Origin: Acinetobacter amyesii
GTDB lineage: Bacteria; Pseudomonadota; Gammaproteobacteria; Pseudomonadales; Moraxellaceae
DNA length: 64,000 nt
Assembly: GCF_002018365.1 (NCBI RefSeq)
Contig: NZ_MVKX01000006.1
Location: 178,667-242,666, forward strand
Direction of reading: 5' to 3'
Shown here piece by piece: positions 47,405-57,341 of this stretch. A program made the translations under genes and the position numbers. A model generated the notes under the pieces. The model had not been told where the DNA came from, ran no database searches, and saw nothing but the letters and a program-made list of their open reading frames with translations. How positions within the stretch are numbered: the first letter of the stretch is position 1; the number at the start of each line of letters is the position of its first letter.

Positions 47405-48553
47405 TTAAGATGCGCGCTGAGCATCACAATACGCTTTTAAACACGGAGAAAAAAATAAGCTGCCGCGATAAAACCCTTGTATGGTTTTCAGCATCACCAA
47501 TAACCAAAGCGTACAGAGCAAAACTGCAAAAAAGTTGCCGCACTGTTGGATAGCATTTAATTGCGTATGTTCCGCCAAATGGATGACCGCCAAACTAAAA
47601 ACGCCGAATGGAAACGTCATCGCCCACCACCCGAGATTAAAGGGTAAATCTCGCAAGTGTTTTAGCGTGATGAGTATAGCGATTCCGAACCACCATATAC
47701 CAAATCCGAGCAAAACAAGGGCTGCAAACACACCGCCTTGAAGCAACACCTGTCCTAAATCTGCCAAGTCTACCGCTGTCAAAATACGAGGGGCTTGCTC
47801 TCCTAAAAGTAACAGCGCTAAAGCCCCTGTCCCAATCGGTCCTAAGGCCAACCAACTGCTGATCGCCATTTCCTTACTTGGAAGTTGATGTAAAGCCAGA
47901 CGCAGCAACAAGATGCTTAAGATGGCAAATGCTGGAAATACTGAGATTCCCCAAAGCAGATAACTCCCAAACAAAATATGGACAGCATGGGCCTGTGCAG
48001 GTAAATGCGCCAACAATAAACCGCCTGAACTGGCAGCCACCTCGCAAGCAACTATCGGCAATAACCATACTGCGGTCATGCCCTGCAGCGCATGTTGCTG
48101 ACGACTAAACATCAGAAATGGAACACACCATGCAATCGCAATTGCCATCAACACATCGACATACCATAAATATTCAGCCCATGTGATGATGCTCACGCCC
48201 AAAAACTCAGTGTACAGCGTGGTGCCAAATTTCAATGCGCCATTGATCAAGGTTGCCAGTGCCATGGGGATTGCCCCAAGAAATAAACTCATCACCGGAT
48301 GCTGGAAAATCTGCTTGGCTTCTTGTGGGTATAAGATCCATCGGCTGAGATACATGCTGCTAAACAATATGAACAACACGATGCTGATCTGCCATAGCCC
48401 TGCTCCAAAGGACCACATCCACTGCGGCGCCACCGCTATAGATGGTAAAATGAGGGCGACCACACCTGTGCCCATTACCACCGTAAACCAGTTTGGGGTG
48501 AAATGACGAATCAAGTCTTGTTTATGCTGGAGTTGATAAAATGGCATTTTCAT
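47405..48553 (-). CDS. TDT-family (TehA/SLAC1-like) transporter
   Basis: 382 residues with about ten membrane segments. The family N-terminus PNWFTVVMGTGVVAL is clear. TDT proteins carry tellurite, C4-dicarboxylates, sulfite or anions. Sulfite export (Ssu1-like) would be attractive close to the ssu operon, which produces sulfite, but several unrelated genes lie between, so this remains conjecture. A second ATG six bases downstream is possible. Confidence 0.83.
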   Translation of the reverse strand: MKMPFYQLQHKQDLIRHFTPNWFTVVMGTGVVALILPSIAVAPQWMWSFGAGLWQISIVLFILFSSMYLSRWILYPQEAKQIFQHPVMSLFLGAIPMALATLINGALKFGTTLYTEFLGVSIITWAEYLWYVDVLMAIAIAWCVPFLMFSRQQHALQGMTAVWLLPIVACEVAASSGGLLLAHLPAQAHAVHILFGSYLLWGISVFPAFAILSILLLRLALHQLPSKEMAISSWLALGPIGTGALALLLLGEQAPRILTAVDLADLGQVLLQGGVFAALVLLGFGIWWFGIAILITLKHLRDLPFNLGWWAMTFPFGVFSLAVIHLAEHTQLNAIQQCGNFFAVLLCTLWLLVMLKTIQGFYRGSLFFSPCLKAYCDAQRAS

Positions 48554-48761
48554 CGCATGATGCTCATCAAAATGGAATGTCTATAGTTTAAGCACACTAT
48601 TAAATAAGAAAAATTGATTAATATTTATTTTTATAATTTATTTTATTGATAATAAATTCATCTCTGCATAAAAAAACTTGAGTAAAAACACAACAACAAG
48701 ACGAACGCAGAAGATTATGGCAATATATAGCCCTCAAACATTTTCAACAATTGATTCGCCC

Positions 48762-49763
48762 ATGAAGCTGCTCCGTCTGAATGCTTTAGCGCCCCACTTA
48801 GAACTCCCCAAAACTGCCGTGACCATTGGCAATTTTGATGGCGTACATTTGGGTCATCAAGCGATGGTCAGCCAGCTCAAAGACATAGCACAGCAACAAA
48901 ACTTAAAAACAGCTGTGATGATTTTTGAACCACAACCGCTTGAATTCTTTAAAGCTTATGACGCACCGCCTCGAATCAGTTCACTACGTGAAAAAGTCGA
49001 ATATTTAACTGAACTGGGCGTCGACTATATTGTGGTGGCGAAATTTGACAATGCCTTTCGTAATCTCAGCGCCGAAGAATTTGCCGATATTTTAAAAAAT
49101 AAACTCAATACACAAAGTTTAGTTTTGGGCGAAGATCATCACTTTGGCAAAAACCGCCAAGGCAATAGCGAATTTTTACGCCAATACGGCTTCCAAGTCA
49201 CAGCCCTGCAGAATGTCGAAGTCGATGGCGAACGTGTCAGTTCGACACTGGTTCGTCAGACTTTACAAGCAGGTGACCTTGCCCATGCCGCAAAACTTTT
49301 AGGTCGTCCTTATAGCATCACAGGTCGTGTGCATTACGGCGATCAAATCGGTCGCACCATTAATTTTCCTACCATTAATGTGCGTTTAAACCGTCATAAA
49401 CCTTGTTTAAATGGCATTTATGCAGTCGATGTCATTTGTGAAACCGAATCTTTAACAGATAAAGTAAAAAACGAAAATGCTGACAAATTAGGGGTTGCAG
49501 GTTATGCACCCTCTGCCCTGTTTGGTGCAGGGCATGTTGGTACGCGTCCCGCGATTAAACAGGAACATCCTGAATGGCGATTAGAAGTACATTTTCCTGA
49601 TGTTTCTGCTAATCTGTATGGCCTGTTAATGCGGGTGACGTTCTTGAACTTTTTACATGGCGAAAAGGACTACCCTTCGCTTGAAGCATTGAAAGCGGGA
49701 ATTGATGACGACGTCGAAAAGCTCCTTGAGTTTCGAGGTCAGCACCCTCATTTCCCCTTTTAA
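48762..49763 (+). CDS. ribF: bifunctional riboflavin kinase/FAD synthetase
   Basis: Makes FMN then FAD. 333 residues from 48762 (MKLLRLNALAPHLELPKTAVTIGNFDGVHLGHQAMV); in-frame ATGs at 48678 and 48717 are alternatives because no clear ribosome site decides. The nucleotidyltransferase domain contains GNFDGVHLGH, and the kinase domain RPYSITGRVHYGDQIGRTINFPTINV. First gene of ribF-ileS-lspA-fkpB, the same order as in E. coli. Confidence 0.94.
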   Translation: MKLLRLNALAPHLELPKTAVTIGNFDGVHLGHQAMVSQLKDIAQQQNLKTAVMIFEPQPLEFFKAYDAPPRISSLREKVEYLTELGVDYIVVAKFDNAFRNLSAEEFADILKNKLNTQSLVLGEDHHFGKNRQGNSEFLRQYGFQVTALQNVEVDGERVSSTLVRQTLQAGDLAHAAKLLGRPYSITGRVHYGDQIGRTINFPTINVRLNRHKPCLNGIYAVDVICETESLTDKVKNENADKLGVAGYAPSALFGAGHVGTRPAIKQEHPEWRLEVHFPDVSANLYGLLMRVTFLNFLHGEKDYPSLEALKAGIDDDVEKLLEFRGQHPHFPF

Positions 49764-49826
49764 ACCCCGATTATTTATTGTAAAACGCGTCAGTCAACGG
49801 GCTGATAAATTTGGAAGACAACTTGC

Positions 49827-52673
49827 ATGAGCGATAAGCAAACTCCTGAAAATGCAGTGGATTATAAAGCCACGCTAAACCTCCCAGGTACTGAATTTGC
49901 GATGAAAGCAAATCTCGCAGTACGTGAAGCGAAATGGTTAGAAGAGTGGTATGCCGACAACATTTATCAGCAGATTCGTGCATCGCGTATTGGCAAGAAA
50001 AAATATGTGCTTCATGACGGCCCTCCATACGCAAATGGCCAAATCCACTTAGGCCATGCGGTAAATAAAGTCCTCAAAGACATCATCATCAAAAGCCGTG
50101 TAATGGACGGTTTTGACGCGCCGTATGTACCAGGCTGGGACTGTCATGGTCTGCCAATCGAACTGAAAGTTGAAGAAAAAGTCGGTAAAGTCGGCGTAAA
50201 AGTAGATGCCTCAACTTTCCGTAAAGCCTGCCGTGAATATGCCTACACGCAAGTCGAATTACAAAAGAAAGACTTCGTGCGTATGGGTGTGTTTGGTGAT
50301 TGGGACAATCCGTACCTCACCATGAACTTCAAGCAAGAAGCCGACATCGTTCGTTCGCTCGGTGCAATTGCCAAAGCAGGTCATATCGAACCTGGTCTTA
50401 AACCTGTGAACTGGTGTTTAGACTGTGGTTCAGCATTGGCAGAAGCTGAAGTGGAATATGAAGACAAAAAATCAGATGCAATTGACGTTGGCTTTAGCGT
50501 TGTTGATTTAGCTGATTTATCTGCACGCCTAGGTGTTACAGTTAGCGATTCTACAGATATCGTGATCTGGACAACTACGCCTTGGACCATGCCTGCCAAC
50601 CAAGCGGTTGCTCTACACGCTGAACTTGAATACCAATTGGTGAAAGCAACTGGCGAAGACAAAGCAGCGCAAAACTTCATCCTTGCAAAATCATTGGTTG
50701 AATCTGCAACTCAGCGTTATGGCTTTAACGCAGTAGAAGTGATTGCTGAATTTGCTGGTGCAAAACTTGAAAACCTAGTACTACAACATCCGTTAATTGC
50801 TGAACGCCAAGTGCCAGTAATCTTAGGTGAGCATGTAACTGATGGCAGTGGTACAGGTGCTGTACATACCGCGCCAGGCCATGGTGTGGACGACTATAAA
50901 GTTGGCCTACAGTACAACCTGAAAGTCGACAATCCAGTCGGCGGCAACGGTGTGTATTTACCAACTGCGCCAATTTTTGCAGGCGAACACATCTACAAAG
51001 CCAATCCCAAAATCATTGCTGCTTTAACCGAAGCAGGCAAACTTTGGGCACATGTGGTGATCAAACATAGCTATCCACATTGCTGGCGCCATAAAACACC
51101 GATTATCTTCCGTGCAACACCACAATGGTTCATCAGCATGGATGCAAAAGGTTTACGCCAAGGTGCATTGAACGCGATTGAAAATGACATCAGCTTCGTA
51201 CCGGATTGGGGTAAAAACCGTATCCAATCGATGATTGAAGGCCGTCCAGACTGGTGTATCTCACGTCAGCGTACATGGGGCGTGCCGATTCCATTCTTCG
51301 TGCATAAAGACACCAACGAACTTCACCCGCGTACGCCTGAGCTGATCGAAGAAGTGGCGAAGCTGATTGAACAAGAAGGTATTGATGGTTGGTATAACCG
51401 TGATGCGTCTGAGTTTATCGGTACAGATGCAGAGCAGTACAATGCAGTTCGTGACACTCTAGACGTTTGGTTTGACTCTGGAACAACACACTTTGCAGTA
51501 CTTCGTGAACGTGAAGAATTGCAAGACCCTGCTGACTTGTACCTTGAAGGTTCTGACCAACATCGCGGCTGGTTCCAGTCTTCATTGTTAACGTCTATGG
51601 CGATTAATAACCGCGCACCGTACAAAGGCTTATTAACTCACGGCTTCGTTGTGGACGAAAAAGGCCGCAAAATGTCGAAGTCGATCGGTAACGTGATCAC
51701 TCCACAAGACATCATCAAAGACATGGGTGCAGATGGCCTACGTTTCTGGATTGCGTCTGCAGACTACCGTTATGAAATGACAGCGGGTAAAGAAATCTTC
51801 AGCCGTGCATCAGATGGTTACCGCCGTATCCGTAACACATTGCGTTTCTTGTTGGCTAACTTGAATGGCTTCAAACCATCGACAGATGCTTTGCCTGTCG
51901 ATCAATTGATCGCACTGGATCAATACATCTTGCAACGTGCTGCGGAAGTACAAAAAACCATTCAACAAGCGTATGAAGATATGAACTTCCATATCGTGAC
52001 TAGCGCATTGACCAACTTCTGTATTAATGACTTGGGTGGTTTCTACCTCGACATCATCAAAGACCGTCAGTACACCACTAAGGCAGACTCAGCTGCGCGT
52101 CATTCTGCACAAACGGCGTTGTATCACTTGGTACAAGCATTTGTCCGTTGGATGTCTCCTATCTTGAGCTTTACCGCACAAGAAGCTTGGCCACTGATTC
52201 CAGAGCAATCTGAGAAATATGTATTTACTGCAGAATGGTATGACATTCCTGTAGCCTCTACAGCAAATTTAGTGACTGAAGCTGAATGGCAAACCTTGAT
52301 CACCGTTAAATCTGCAGTGAACAAGTTTATTGAAGCTGCACGTACTGCAAAAACTGTGGGTTCAAACTTATCTGCCAAAGTTGAACTTTGGGCCAATGCT
52401 GAGCTGAAAGCTGTTTTAGACAAATTCGGTGAAGAACTGCGTTTTGTCCTCATCACTTCTCAAGTGATTGTCAATGAGTTTGATGCAGCGCAAGGTGAAG
52501 CCTCTGACCTTGACGGTTTAAATGTCAAAGTCTCTGCTGCTGACGGTGAAAAATGTGCACGCTGCTGGCATGTACTACCAGATGTGAATACACATCACGA
52601 ACATCCAGGTCTTTGTTCTCGTTGTATTATTAACCTTCCTACAGGTCAAGGCGAAGAGAGAAAATATGCCTAA
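49827..52673 (+). CDS. ileS: isoleucyl-tRNA synthetase
   Basis: 948 residues, class I. HIGH motif HLGHA ([16 protein letters not shown]), KMSKS in [10 protein letters not shown], editing domain with [12 protein letters not shown] and [10 protein letters not shown], and the C-terminal zinc site CARCW ... CSRC. The ATG at 49827 lies 63 nt after ribF. It overlaps lspA by 8 nt. Confidence 0.98.
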   Translation: MSDKQTPENAVDYKATLNLPGTEFAMKANLAVREAKWLEEWYADNIYQQIRASRIGKKKYVLHDGPPYANGQIHLGHAVNKVLKDIIIKSRVMDGFDAPYVPGWDCHGLPIELKVEEKVGKVGVKVDASTFRKACREYAYTQVELQKKDFVRMGVFGDWDNPYLTMNFKQEADIVRSLGAIAKAGHIEPGLKPVNWCLDCGSALAEAEVEYEDKKSDAIDVGFSVVDLADLSARLGVTVSDSTDIVIWTTTPWTMPANQAVALHAELEYQLVKATGEDKAAQNFILAKSLVESATQRYGFNAVEVIAEFAGAKLENLVLQHPLIAERQVPVILGEHVTDGSGTGAVHTAPGHGVDDYKVGLQYNLKVDNPVGGNGVYLPTAPIFAGEHIYKANPKIIAALTEAGKLWAHVVIKHSYPHCWRHKTPIIFRATPQWFISMDAKGLRQGALNAIENDISFVPDWGKNRIQSMIEGRPDWCISRQRTWGVPIPFFVHKDTNELHPRTPELIEEVAKLIEQEGIDGWYNRDASEFIGTDAEQYNAVRDTLDVWFDSGTTHFAVLREREELQDPADLYLEGSDQHRGWFQSSLLTSMAINNRAPYKGLLTHGFVVDEKGRKMSKSIGNVITPQDIIKDMGADGLRFWIASADYRYEMTAGKEIFSRASDGYRRIRNTLRFLLANLNGFKPSTDALPVDQLIALDQYILQRAAEVQKTIQQAYEDMNFHIVTSALTNFCINDLGGFYLDIIKDRQYTTKADSAARHSAQTALYHLVQAFVRWMSPILSFTAQEAWPLIPEQSEKYVFTAEWYDIPVASTANLVTEAEWQTLITVKSAVNKFIEAARTAKTVGSNLSAKVELWANAELKAVLDKFGEELRFVLITSQVIVNEFDAAQGEASDLDGLNVKVSAADGEKCARCWHVLPDVNTHHEHPGLCSRCIINLPTGQGEERKYA

Positions 52674-53205
52674 TCCACAAGAAAAAAAGGGCTTCTTTCA
52701 ATTCTACCCACACAATTTAGTGTGGGTGGGCTTATCCATTGTTGCCATTATTTTGGATCAATGGACCAAATGGATTGCAAGTACACATCTGAACTACGCA
52801 GATCCTGTACCTGTCATGCCCTTTTTAAATTGGACATTGCTACATAACTATGGCGCTGCCTTTAGTTTCTTGTCCGATGCCGGTGGATGGCAACGTTATT
52901 TCTTTACTTCACTCGCAGGACTTGTGTCTGTCATTTTTGTATTTTGGCTCATGCGTATGCCAAAAAACGTGAAAGTCCTTCCGATTGCCATTGCCCTGAT
53001 TTTAGGCGGCGCAATCGGCAACTTAATTGACCGTGTATCTTTAGGTTATGTGGTGGATTTCATTCACGTGTATTACAACAACAGCCACTTTCCTGCATTT
53101 AATATTGCAGACAGTGCCATTACTTTAGGCACGATTCTGCTTCTTATCGATACGTTTTTCTTAGAAAAACACCGAATTCAACGTGCGGAAGCGCAAAATG
53201 ACTGA
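52666..53205 (+). CDS. lspA: lipoprotein signal peptidase
   Basis: Signal peptidase II, needed to mature the lipoproteins encoded in this window (BamC-like, SsuA-like and others). 179 residues with four membrane segments and the catalytic Asp pair Asp122 (GNLIDRV) and Asp149 (FNIADSAI). Overlaps both neighbours by 8 nt, indicating tight coupling. Confidence 0.96.
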   Translation: MPNPQEKKGFFQFYPHNLVWVGLSIVAIILDQWTKWIASTHLNYADPVPVMPFLNWTLLHNYGAAFSFLSDAGGWQRYFFTSLAGLVSVIFVFWLMRMPKNVKVLPIAIALILGGAIGNLIDRVSLGYVVDFIHVYYNNSHFPAFNIADSAITLGTILLLIDTFFLEKHRIQRAEAQND

Positions 53206-53680
53206 TTTTATCAATCCTAACGAGGAAACTCGTATTGAAGAAGGCTCTAAAGTAGACCTTCACTTTTCTGTTGCTATTGAAAATGGCGTAGAAATTGACA
53301 ATACCCGTAGCCGTGCTGAACCTGTCAGCCTTGTCATGGGTGATGGCAGCTTATTACCGGGTTTTGAGAAAGCTTTATTCGGTTTACGTGCAGGTGACCG
53401 CCGTACCGTGAGCCTTCCTCCTGAAGATGCATTTGGTCCATGGAACCCTGAAAACGTACAAAAATTCGATACCGTCAAATTTGAGCAACGTCCTGTCGAA
53501 GGCCATATGATTGAGTTTGAAGATAAAGCCAAACAAAGTCTGTATGGAGTGATCAAAACCGTAGGTGAAGACATTACCGAAGTGGATTTCAACCACCCTC
53601 TAGCCGGTAAAAATATCACCTTTGAAGTTGAAATTTTCAAAGTGACCCCTGCCGGTCAACAAGGCGTGAAACTGATCTAA
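53198..53680 (+). CDS. fkpB: FKBP-type peptidyl-prolyl isomerase, SlpA type
   Basis: 160 residues with the FKBP core (VDLHFSVAIENGVEIDNTR, MGDGSLLPGFEKALFGLRAGDRRTVSLPPEDAFG) and an inserted flap as in SlyD/SlpA. The ATG at 53198 overlaps lspA. An upstream start at 53183 is less likely. The downstream ispH found in E. coli is absent here; an FMN reductase follows instead. Confidence 0.93.
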   Translation: MTDFINPNEETRIEEGSKVDLHFSVAIENGVEIDNTRSRAEPVSLVMGDGSLLPGFEKALFGLRAGDRRTVSLPPEDAFGPWNPENVQKFDTVKFEQRPVEGHMIEFEDKAKQSLYGVIKTVGEDITEVDFNHPLAGKNITFEVEIFKVTPAGQQGVKLI

Positions 53681-53692
53681 GTTTCAGCAAAT

Positions 53693-53719
53693 AAAAAGCT
53701 CCTTCGGGAGCTTTTTTTA
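53693..53719 (+). terminator. terminator of the ribF-ileS-lspA-fkpB operon
   Basis: AAAAAGCTCC-TTCG-GGAGCTTTTTTT. Confidence 0.9.
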
Positions 53720-53825
53720 TCACTATTTTTATAACTATCAATCGACTCGATACATTTTCTGTATATGCAACGGACCGTTTTCATATTAATTTAATGCAAG
53801 ACTTTAAAACAAGACAGGAAATACG

Positions 53826-54368
53826 ATGAAACTTCATATTATTGTCGGCAGTGTCCGCGAAGGCCGTACGGCAATTAAGATTGCCAACTGGCTACTTTCA
53901 GAAATCGAAAGCTATGACTACAGTACCGTAGAAACTGAAATTGTCGATTTAAAAGAATGGGATCTGCCTATTTTTGCAGGCGCACATCCACCATTAACCG
54001 GGATTTATGACCAACCCAAGCAGCAAGCATGGGCAGATAAAATCGCGCAAGGCGACGCATTTATTTTCATTAGCCCTGAATACAACCACGGCTACAGCCC
54101 TGCGCTCAAAAATGCGTTGGATTACCTCGGTAAAGAATGGGGCGGAAAACCTGCGGCATACGTTAGCTATGGTGGCACCAATGGTTCACGTTCAATTGAT
54201 CAAATTCGCCAAGTGGCAACTCAATTGGGCTTAATCGACAGTAATGCTGTGGTTGAAATTCGTGACATTTTCACGCGTAATCAAGCAGATAAATTCGAAC
54301 CGAATGAATTTGACAACAAAGCAGTTAAAGCAATTTTCAAAAAATTACTGCAATATGTGAGTGCTTAA
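53826..54368 (+). CDS. NADPH-dependent FMN reductase family protein
   Basis: 180 residues, flavodoxin-like. The N-terminus MKLHIIVGSVREGRTAIKIA holds the phosphate loop, and FISPEYNHGYSPALKNALDYLGKEWGGKPAAYVSYGG is the family signature. It may reduce FMN, quinones or azo compounds. It could supply FMNH2 to SsuD, but is not linked to that operon. Confidence 0.88.
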   Translation: MKLHIIVGSVREGRTAIKIANWLLSEIESYDYSTVETEIVDLKEWDLPIFAGAHPPLTGIYDQPKQQAWADKIAQGDAFIFISPEYNHGYSPALKNALDYLGKEWGGKPAAYVSYGGTNGSRSIDQIRQVATQLGLIDSNAVVEIRDIFTRNQADKFEPNEFDNKAVKAIFKKLLQYVSA

Positions 54369-54400
54369 TTGTAGCCGTTCGCGTGATAAATGCCGCCTTT

Positions 54401-54418
54401 TGTAGGTTCAGGCTTACA
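54401..54418 (+). promoter_or_regulatory. GacA box of Rsm-like RNA copy 1
   Basis: TGTAGGTTCAGGCTTACA fits TGTAAG-N6-CTTACA with one change. Its right end is 45 nt before the -10 element TAAAGT (54463-54468). Its centre is about 65 nt before the inferred start, as in Pseudomonas rsmX/Y/Z. Confidence 0.8.
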
Positions 54419-54474
54419 TTATTTTCGGCAGATGGCAGCTATACGCCATGCATCATCCACGATAAAGTTAAAGC

Positions 54475-54603
54475 ATACAGAGACAGGACGTCACTGAACA
54501 TAAAACAACAATGATAAGACCAAGCAGGAAGCTTACGGTAGGACAGGAGTTATACCGCTAGAATGAATCTGAAAAAGCCTCGACAGGATGTCGGGGCTTT
54601 TTT
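54475..54603 (+). ncRNA. Rsm-like (CsrA-sequestering) small RNA, copy 1
   Basis: Predicted transcript of about 129 nt, starting near the CATACAG that follows the -10 element; the exact start is inferred. Four hairpins show GGA in the loop: AGAGAC-AGGAC-GTCACT (54479-54495), AAGC-AGGAA-GCTT (54522-54534), CGGTAGGAC-AGGA-GTTATACCG (54536-54557) and the terminator AAGCCTCGAC-AGGAT-GTCGGGGCTT (54575-54599) plus T-run. The linkers are A-rich. This is the design of RsmX/Y/Z, which titrate RsmA/CsrA under GacS/GacA control. No reading frame or similarity to protein genes. Three more copies follow within 5.5 kb. CsrA binding is inferred, not shown. Confidence 0.83.
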
Positions 54604-54693
54604 CATTTCAAATGCTACATAAGAATAGCTCTAACATGAGCCACAACCAAACTCAAGGCCATGGCTCATTAGATCTCACCCAATCGGATGCGA

Positions 54694-55983
54694 TTACTTT
54701 TTAGAAGTTTCCACAATTAAGCGGGTCACCAAGTACAAACGCGGCACGATAGAATCCGTCAAAATATATTCAGCTTTATCTGAATGTAATCCATCTCCAG
54801 ACATACCGATTCCTTCAATGATCGCGGCTTTCGAACTAACCCCAGCAAAAGCGGCATCGGTACCACCACCCCAAGCGGTCGTTTCAACTTTCATCGGCAG
54901 CTTTAATTCATTTGTGTAAATCTGCTGGGCTGTCGCGGCTAATTTTTTGGCTTGTGGACTGGCTTCTAAAGGTGGACGACGGACTTCAAATTTGACCTCG
55001 ACCTGACTTTCCGCCAATTTTTTGGTTTTGACTTTTTGCTTCAAGGTTTTTTCCAATTCAGCAAAATCTTGTGGTTTTAAGGAACGAGCATCTGCCTGCG
55101 CTGTCGCATGGTCAGGAATCACATTTCGGGTTTTTCCAGCCGTCGCAACAGTCCAATTCAGCTTTAAACCCGTTTTCGGATTGGATAGATTTTCCAATTG
55201 TTGAATCTGAAAAGCCAGTTCTGTCAAGGCATTGACCCCTGCTTCAGGTTTTACCCCCGCATGCGAACCTCGCCCTTTAATATCTAAATAAGCCGCACCA
55301 ATCCCACTGGTGGCTAACATCAAGCTTCCGTCTATACCACCGGTTTCAAAGGAGAGGACAACGTCCTGATTTTGAGCCGTATCCATGATCAATTGGCGCG
55401 AGCCGGGTGAACTGATTTCTTCATCTGAATTAATTAACACTGTAATGGTGCCATAATCTTGGTACTTCAACTGTTTCAGTATATCCAAAACATGAATCAC
55501 TGCAGCAACACCCTGCTTGTCATCCAAAATACCCAAGCCATAGGCTTTATTACCGTCTATGCGAAACGGTTGACCTTGTAATTGGCCCTTTTGATACACC
55601 GTATCGTTATGCGCCAACAACATAATGTTCGTTTTACCTTTGCCTTTTAGTACCGCTTTTACAATCGGTCCTGTCTGATCTGGCGCACCATCGAGTTTCA
55701 TGATGTCTTTGGGCTGAATCACGTTCACCTCAGCCCCTGTGGCTTTTAATTGCTCAGCAACCACCTTGGCAATTTGATTCAATCCCTCAATATCTTTACT
55801 GCCAGATTCAATATTGACCAAGGTTTTCAAGGTCTCTAAATAACCGTGTTTTTGACTTTCTGCAATTTTCTTAATCTCTTGTGGTGATGCTGCCCAACTT
55901 GCTGAAGCACTAAGCGCAATAACGCAGCCTAATGCGAGCTGAAGTTTTGATGTCGTCCGTTGTTGTGTAAGTGTTCTTAGCAT
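54694..55983 (-). CDS. secreted M20-family metallopeptidase (glutamate carboxypeptidase-like)
   Basis: 429 residues from the ATG at 55983, with AGGGA upstream; an ATG at 56010 lacks a site. Signal peptide with cleavage near SASASWA. Zinc-binding and catalytic blocks are LLAHNDTVYQ (His, Asp), GLGILDDKQGVAA, NSDEEISSPGS (catalytic Glu) and the distal His in GDGLHSDKAEY. The dimerisation domain has GRGSHAGVKPEAGVNA. It resembles carboxypeptidase G2, which removes C-terminal glutamate, e.g. from folates. Lies between Rsm-like RNA copies 1 and 2, in the opposite direction. Confidence 0.88.
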   Translation of the reverse strand: MLRTLTQQRTTSKLQLALGCVIALSASASWAASPQEIKKIAESQKHGYLETLKTLVNIESGSKDIEGLNQIAKVVAEQLKATGAEVNVIQPKDIMKLDGAPDQTGPIVKAVLKGKGKTNIMLLAHNDTVYQKGQLQGQPFRIDGNKAYGLGILDDKQGVAAVIHVLDILKQLKYQDYGTITVLINSDEEISSPGSRQLIMDTAQNQDVVLSFETGGIDGSLMLATSGIGAAYLDIKGRGSHAGVKPEAGVNALTELAFQIQQLENLSNPKTGLKLNWTVATAGKTRNVIPDHATAQADARSLKPQDFAELEKTLKQKVKTKKLAESQVEVKFEVRRPPLEASPQAKKLAATAQQIYTNELKLPMKVETTAWGGGTDAAFAGVSSKAAIIEGIGMSGDGLHSDKAEYILTDSIVPRLYLVTRLIVETSKK

Positions 55984-56224
55984 CGATCTTATTCCCTGTA
56001 TATTTTTCATTATGAATTTTTAATGTCTGATAAATTAGTTCACCATTCAACCAATTAATCGCAAAAATATGTAACACCGCTGATAAAGCTTTTTGTCACT
56101 TCAAAACTAGCTTCCTGCTGTTTTAAAAGTGGTTTAGATCGATTTGGATGCATAGATCTAGCGGTCGAGAGCCTAGATGCTGTGCAATACCTTGAAGAAA
56201 CGGTCAGAATGAAAATTTACGTGT

Positions 56225-56242
56225 TGTACGTTTTGGCTTACA
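56225..56242 (+). promoter_or_regulatory. GacA box of Rsm-like RNA copy 2
   Basis: TGTACGTTTTGGCTTACA, identical to the box of copy 4. Its right end is 45 nt before the -10 element TATATT (56287-56292). Confidence 0.8.
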
Positions 56243-56298
56243 TCAGATGCGGATAATAGACACTATTCACGTTATTGGATTACTTTTATATTAAGGTC

Positions 56299-56430
56299 AT
56301 ACAGCGACAGGATGTCACTGAACATAAAACAACAATGATAAGACAATGAGCAGGAAGCTTAACGGTAGGACAGGAGTTATACCGCTAGAATGAATCCGAA
56401 AAAGCCCCGACAGGATGTCGGGGCTTTTTT
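56299..56430 (+). ncRNA. Rsm-like (CsrA-sequestering) small RNA, copy 2
   Basis: About 132 nt, the closest relative of copy 1. Hairpins with GGA loops: AGCGAC-AGGAT-GTCACT (56303-56319), AGC-AGGAA-GCT (56349-56359), CGGTAGGAC-AGGA-GTTATACCG (56363-56384), terminator AAGCCCCGAC-AGGAT-GTCGGGGCTT (56402-56426) with six T. The terminator has C-G where copy 1 has U-G, keeping the pair. It lies between the M20 peptidase and tautomerase genes, both read the other way. Confidence 0.84.
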
Positions 56431-56473
56431 CGTTTAGGCTTCATGAAAGCAACAATCCATGTATATGCACAGA

Positions 56474-56869
56474 CTAAACATCGACCTGAAAACCTAAATC
56501 GACATCACAAGCGGCTTGACCACCTCGTATCCCCCAGTTTTCTTGAGGGCTTTCGCGTAATGTAATGATGATATGGTCGGCTGGAATGCCAAATTCCACC
56601 AAATTTTGCACCAGCATTTGATATAACTTACGCTTGGTTGCTACGGTTCGTCCCGCAAAACAATCAATGGTGATATGTGTAAATCGCTCAGGCTGTGTCA
56701 AATGATCAAACACCTGAAACCGATGTGGCACATGCACTTGTAAGCGTATATTGCGGTCATATCGAGGCAGTTGAAAACTCTGTTGTAAGGCGTCAAAGAC
56801 AGCATTCATCAGCTGTTGTTCTTGTTCTATGCTGTATTGCATCCGTATATCGATTTGTGTTGCAGGCAT
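56474..56869 (-). CDS. tautomerase-superfamily protein
   Basis: 131 residues. The protein starts Met-Pro, so removal of Met would expose the catalytic Pro1 of this superfamily. The C-terminal ENWGIRGGQAACDVDLGF block and the middle RFTHITIDCFAGRTVATKRKLYQMLV are typical of the longer tautomerases in oxidoreductase-linked clusters. Substrate unknown. It is a single gene between Rsm-like RNA copies 2 and 3. Confidence 0.8.
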   Translation of the reverse strand: MPATQIDIRMQYSIEQEQQLMNAVFDALQQSFQLPRYDRNIRLQVHVPHRFQVFDHLTQPERFTHITIDCFAGRTVATKRKLYQMLVQNLVEFGIPADHIIITLRESPQENWGIRGGQAACDVDLGFQVDV

Positions 56870-56929
56870 GCGCGAAACTCATTGTTGTTATTTAGATCAC
56901 TACATTAACAGGATTTAGCGGCGTTCTGC

Positions 56930-56947
56930 TGTAGGCATTTACCTACA
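56930..56947 (+). promoter_or_regulatory. GacA box of Rsm-like RNA copy 3
   Basis: TGTAGGCATTTACCTACA is a perfect 6-bp inverted repeat: the left arm differs from the consensus TGTAAG and the right arm changes in step to CCTACA. Right end 44 nt before the -10 element TATAGT (56991-56996). Confidence 0.8.
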
Positions 56948-57002
56948 GCACTTGCAGTATTTACGCCTGTAGCCTCAACAGCAACGCGCCTATAGTAAGA
57001 AC

Positions 57003-57133
57003 ATACAGAGACAGGATGTCTTGCAATAAAAATAAATAATGCACATGCAGCAGGAACGCTGATCGGTATGACAGGAGTCATATCTTTAGAATGAATCTAA
57101 AAAGCCCTCGATAGGATGTCGAGGGCTTTTTTT
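57003..57133 (+). ncRNA. Rsm-like (CsrA-sequestering) small RNA, copy 3
   Basis: About 131 nt. Hairpins: GAGAC-AGGAT-GTCTT (57008-57022), CAGC-AGGAAC-GCTG (57048-57061), GGTATGAC-AGGA-GTCATATC (57065-57084), terminator AAGCCCTCGAT-AGGAT-GTCGAGGGCTT (57102-57128) and T-run. Stem sequences differ from copies 1 and 2 at many places while pairing is kept, whereas the GGA loops are constant. The linker between hairpins 1 and 2 is a different A/T-rich sequence. Confidence 0.84.
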
Positions 57134-57341
57134 CATGTCGTCATTCATTCAGCGATCGCACTCTATTCGTCGAAAAATCGCAATTTATCAACAATACTTA
57201 CATCACAACAGTAAAACTGTACTTATAATCGGCAAAGATTTTAGACAGAATAACGGCTGCGAGTTCAGCAGCTCGAACTGTCAGCGCTTAGGGATTAGGC
57301 GACAACAATAAAAATTGAATTAAAAAATTAGAGAATGACCT

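Noticed and set aside
57220..57300. Small inverted repeat upstream of the TauD-like gene as an operator
   Set aside because: Arms of only five bases (AGTTC/GAACT); too short to support.
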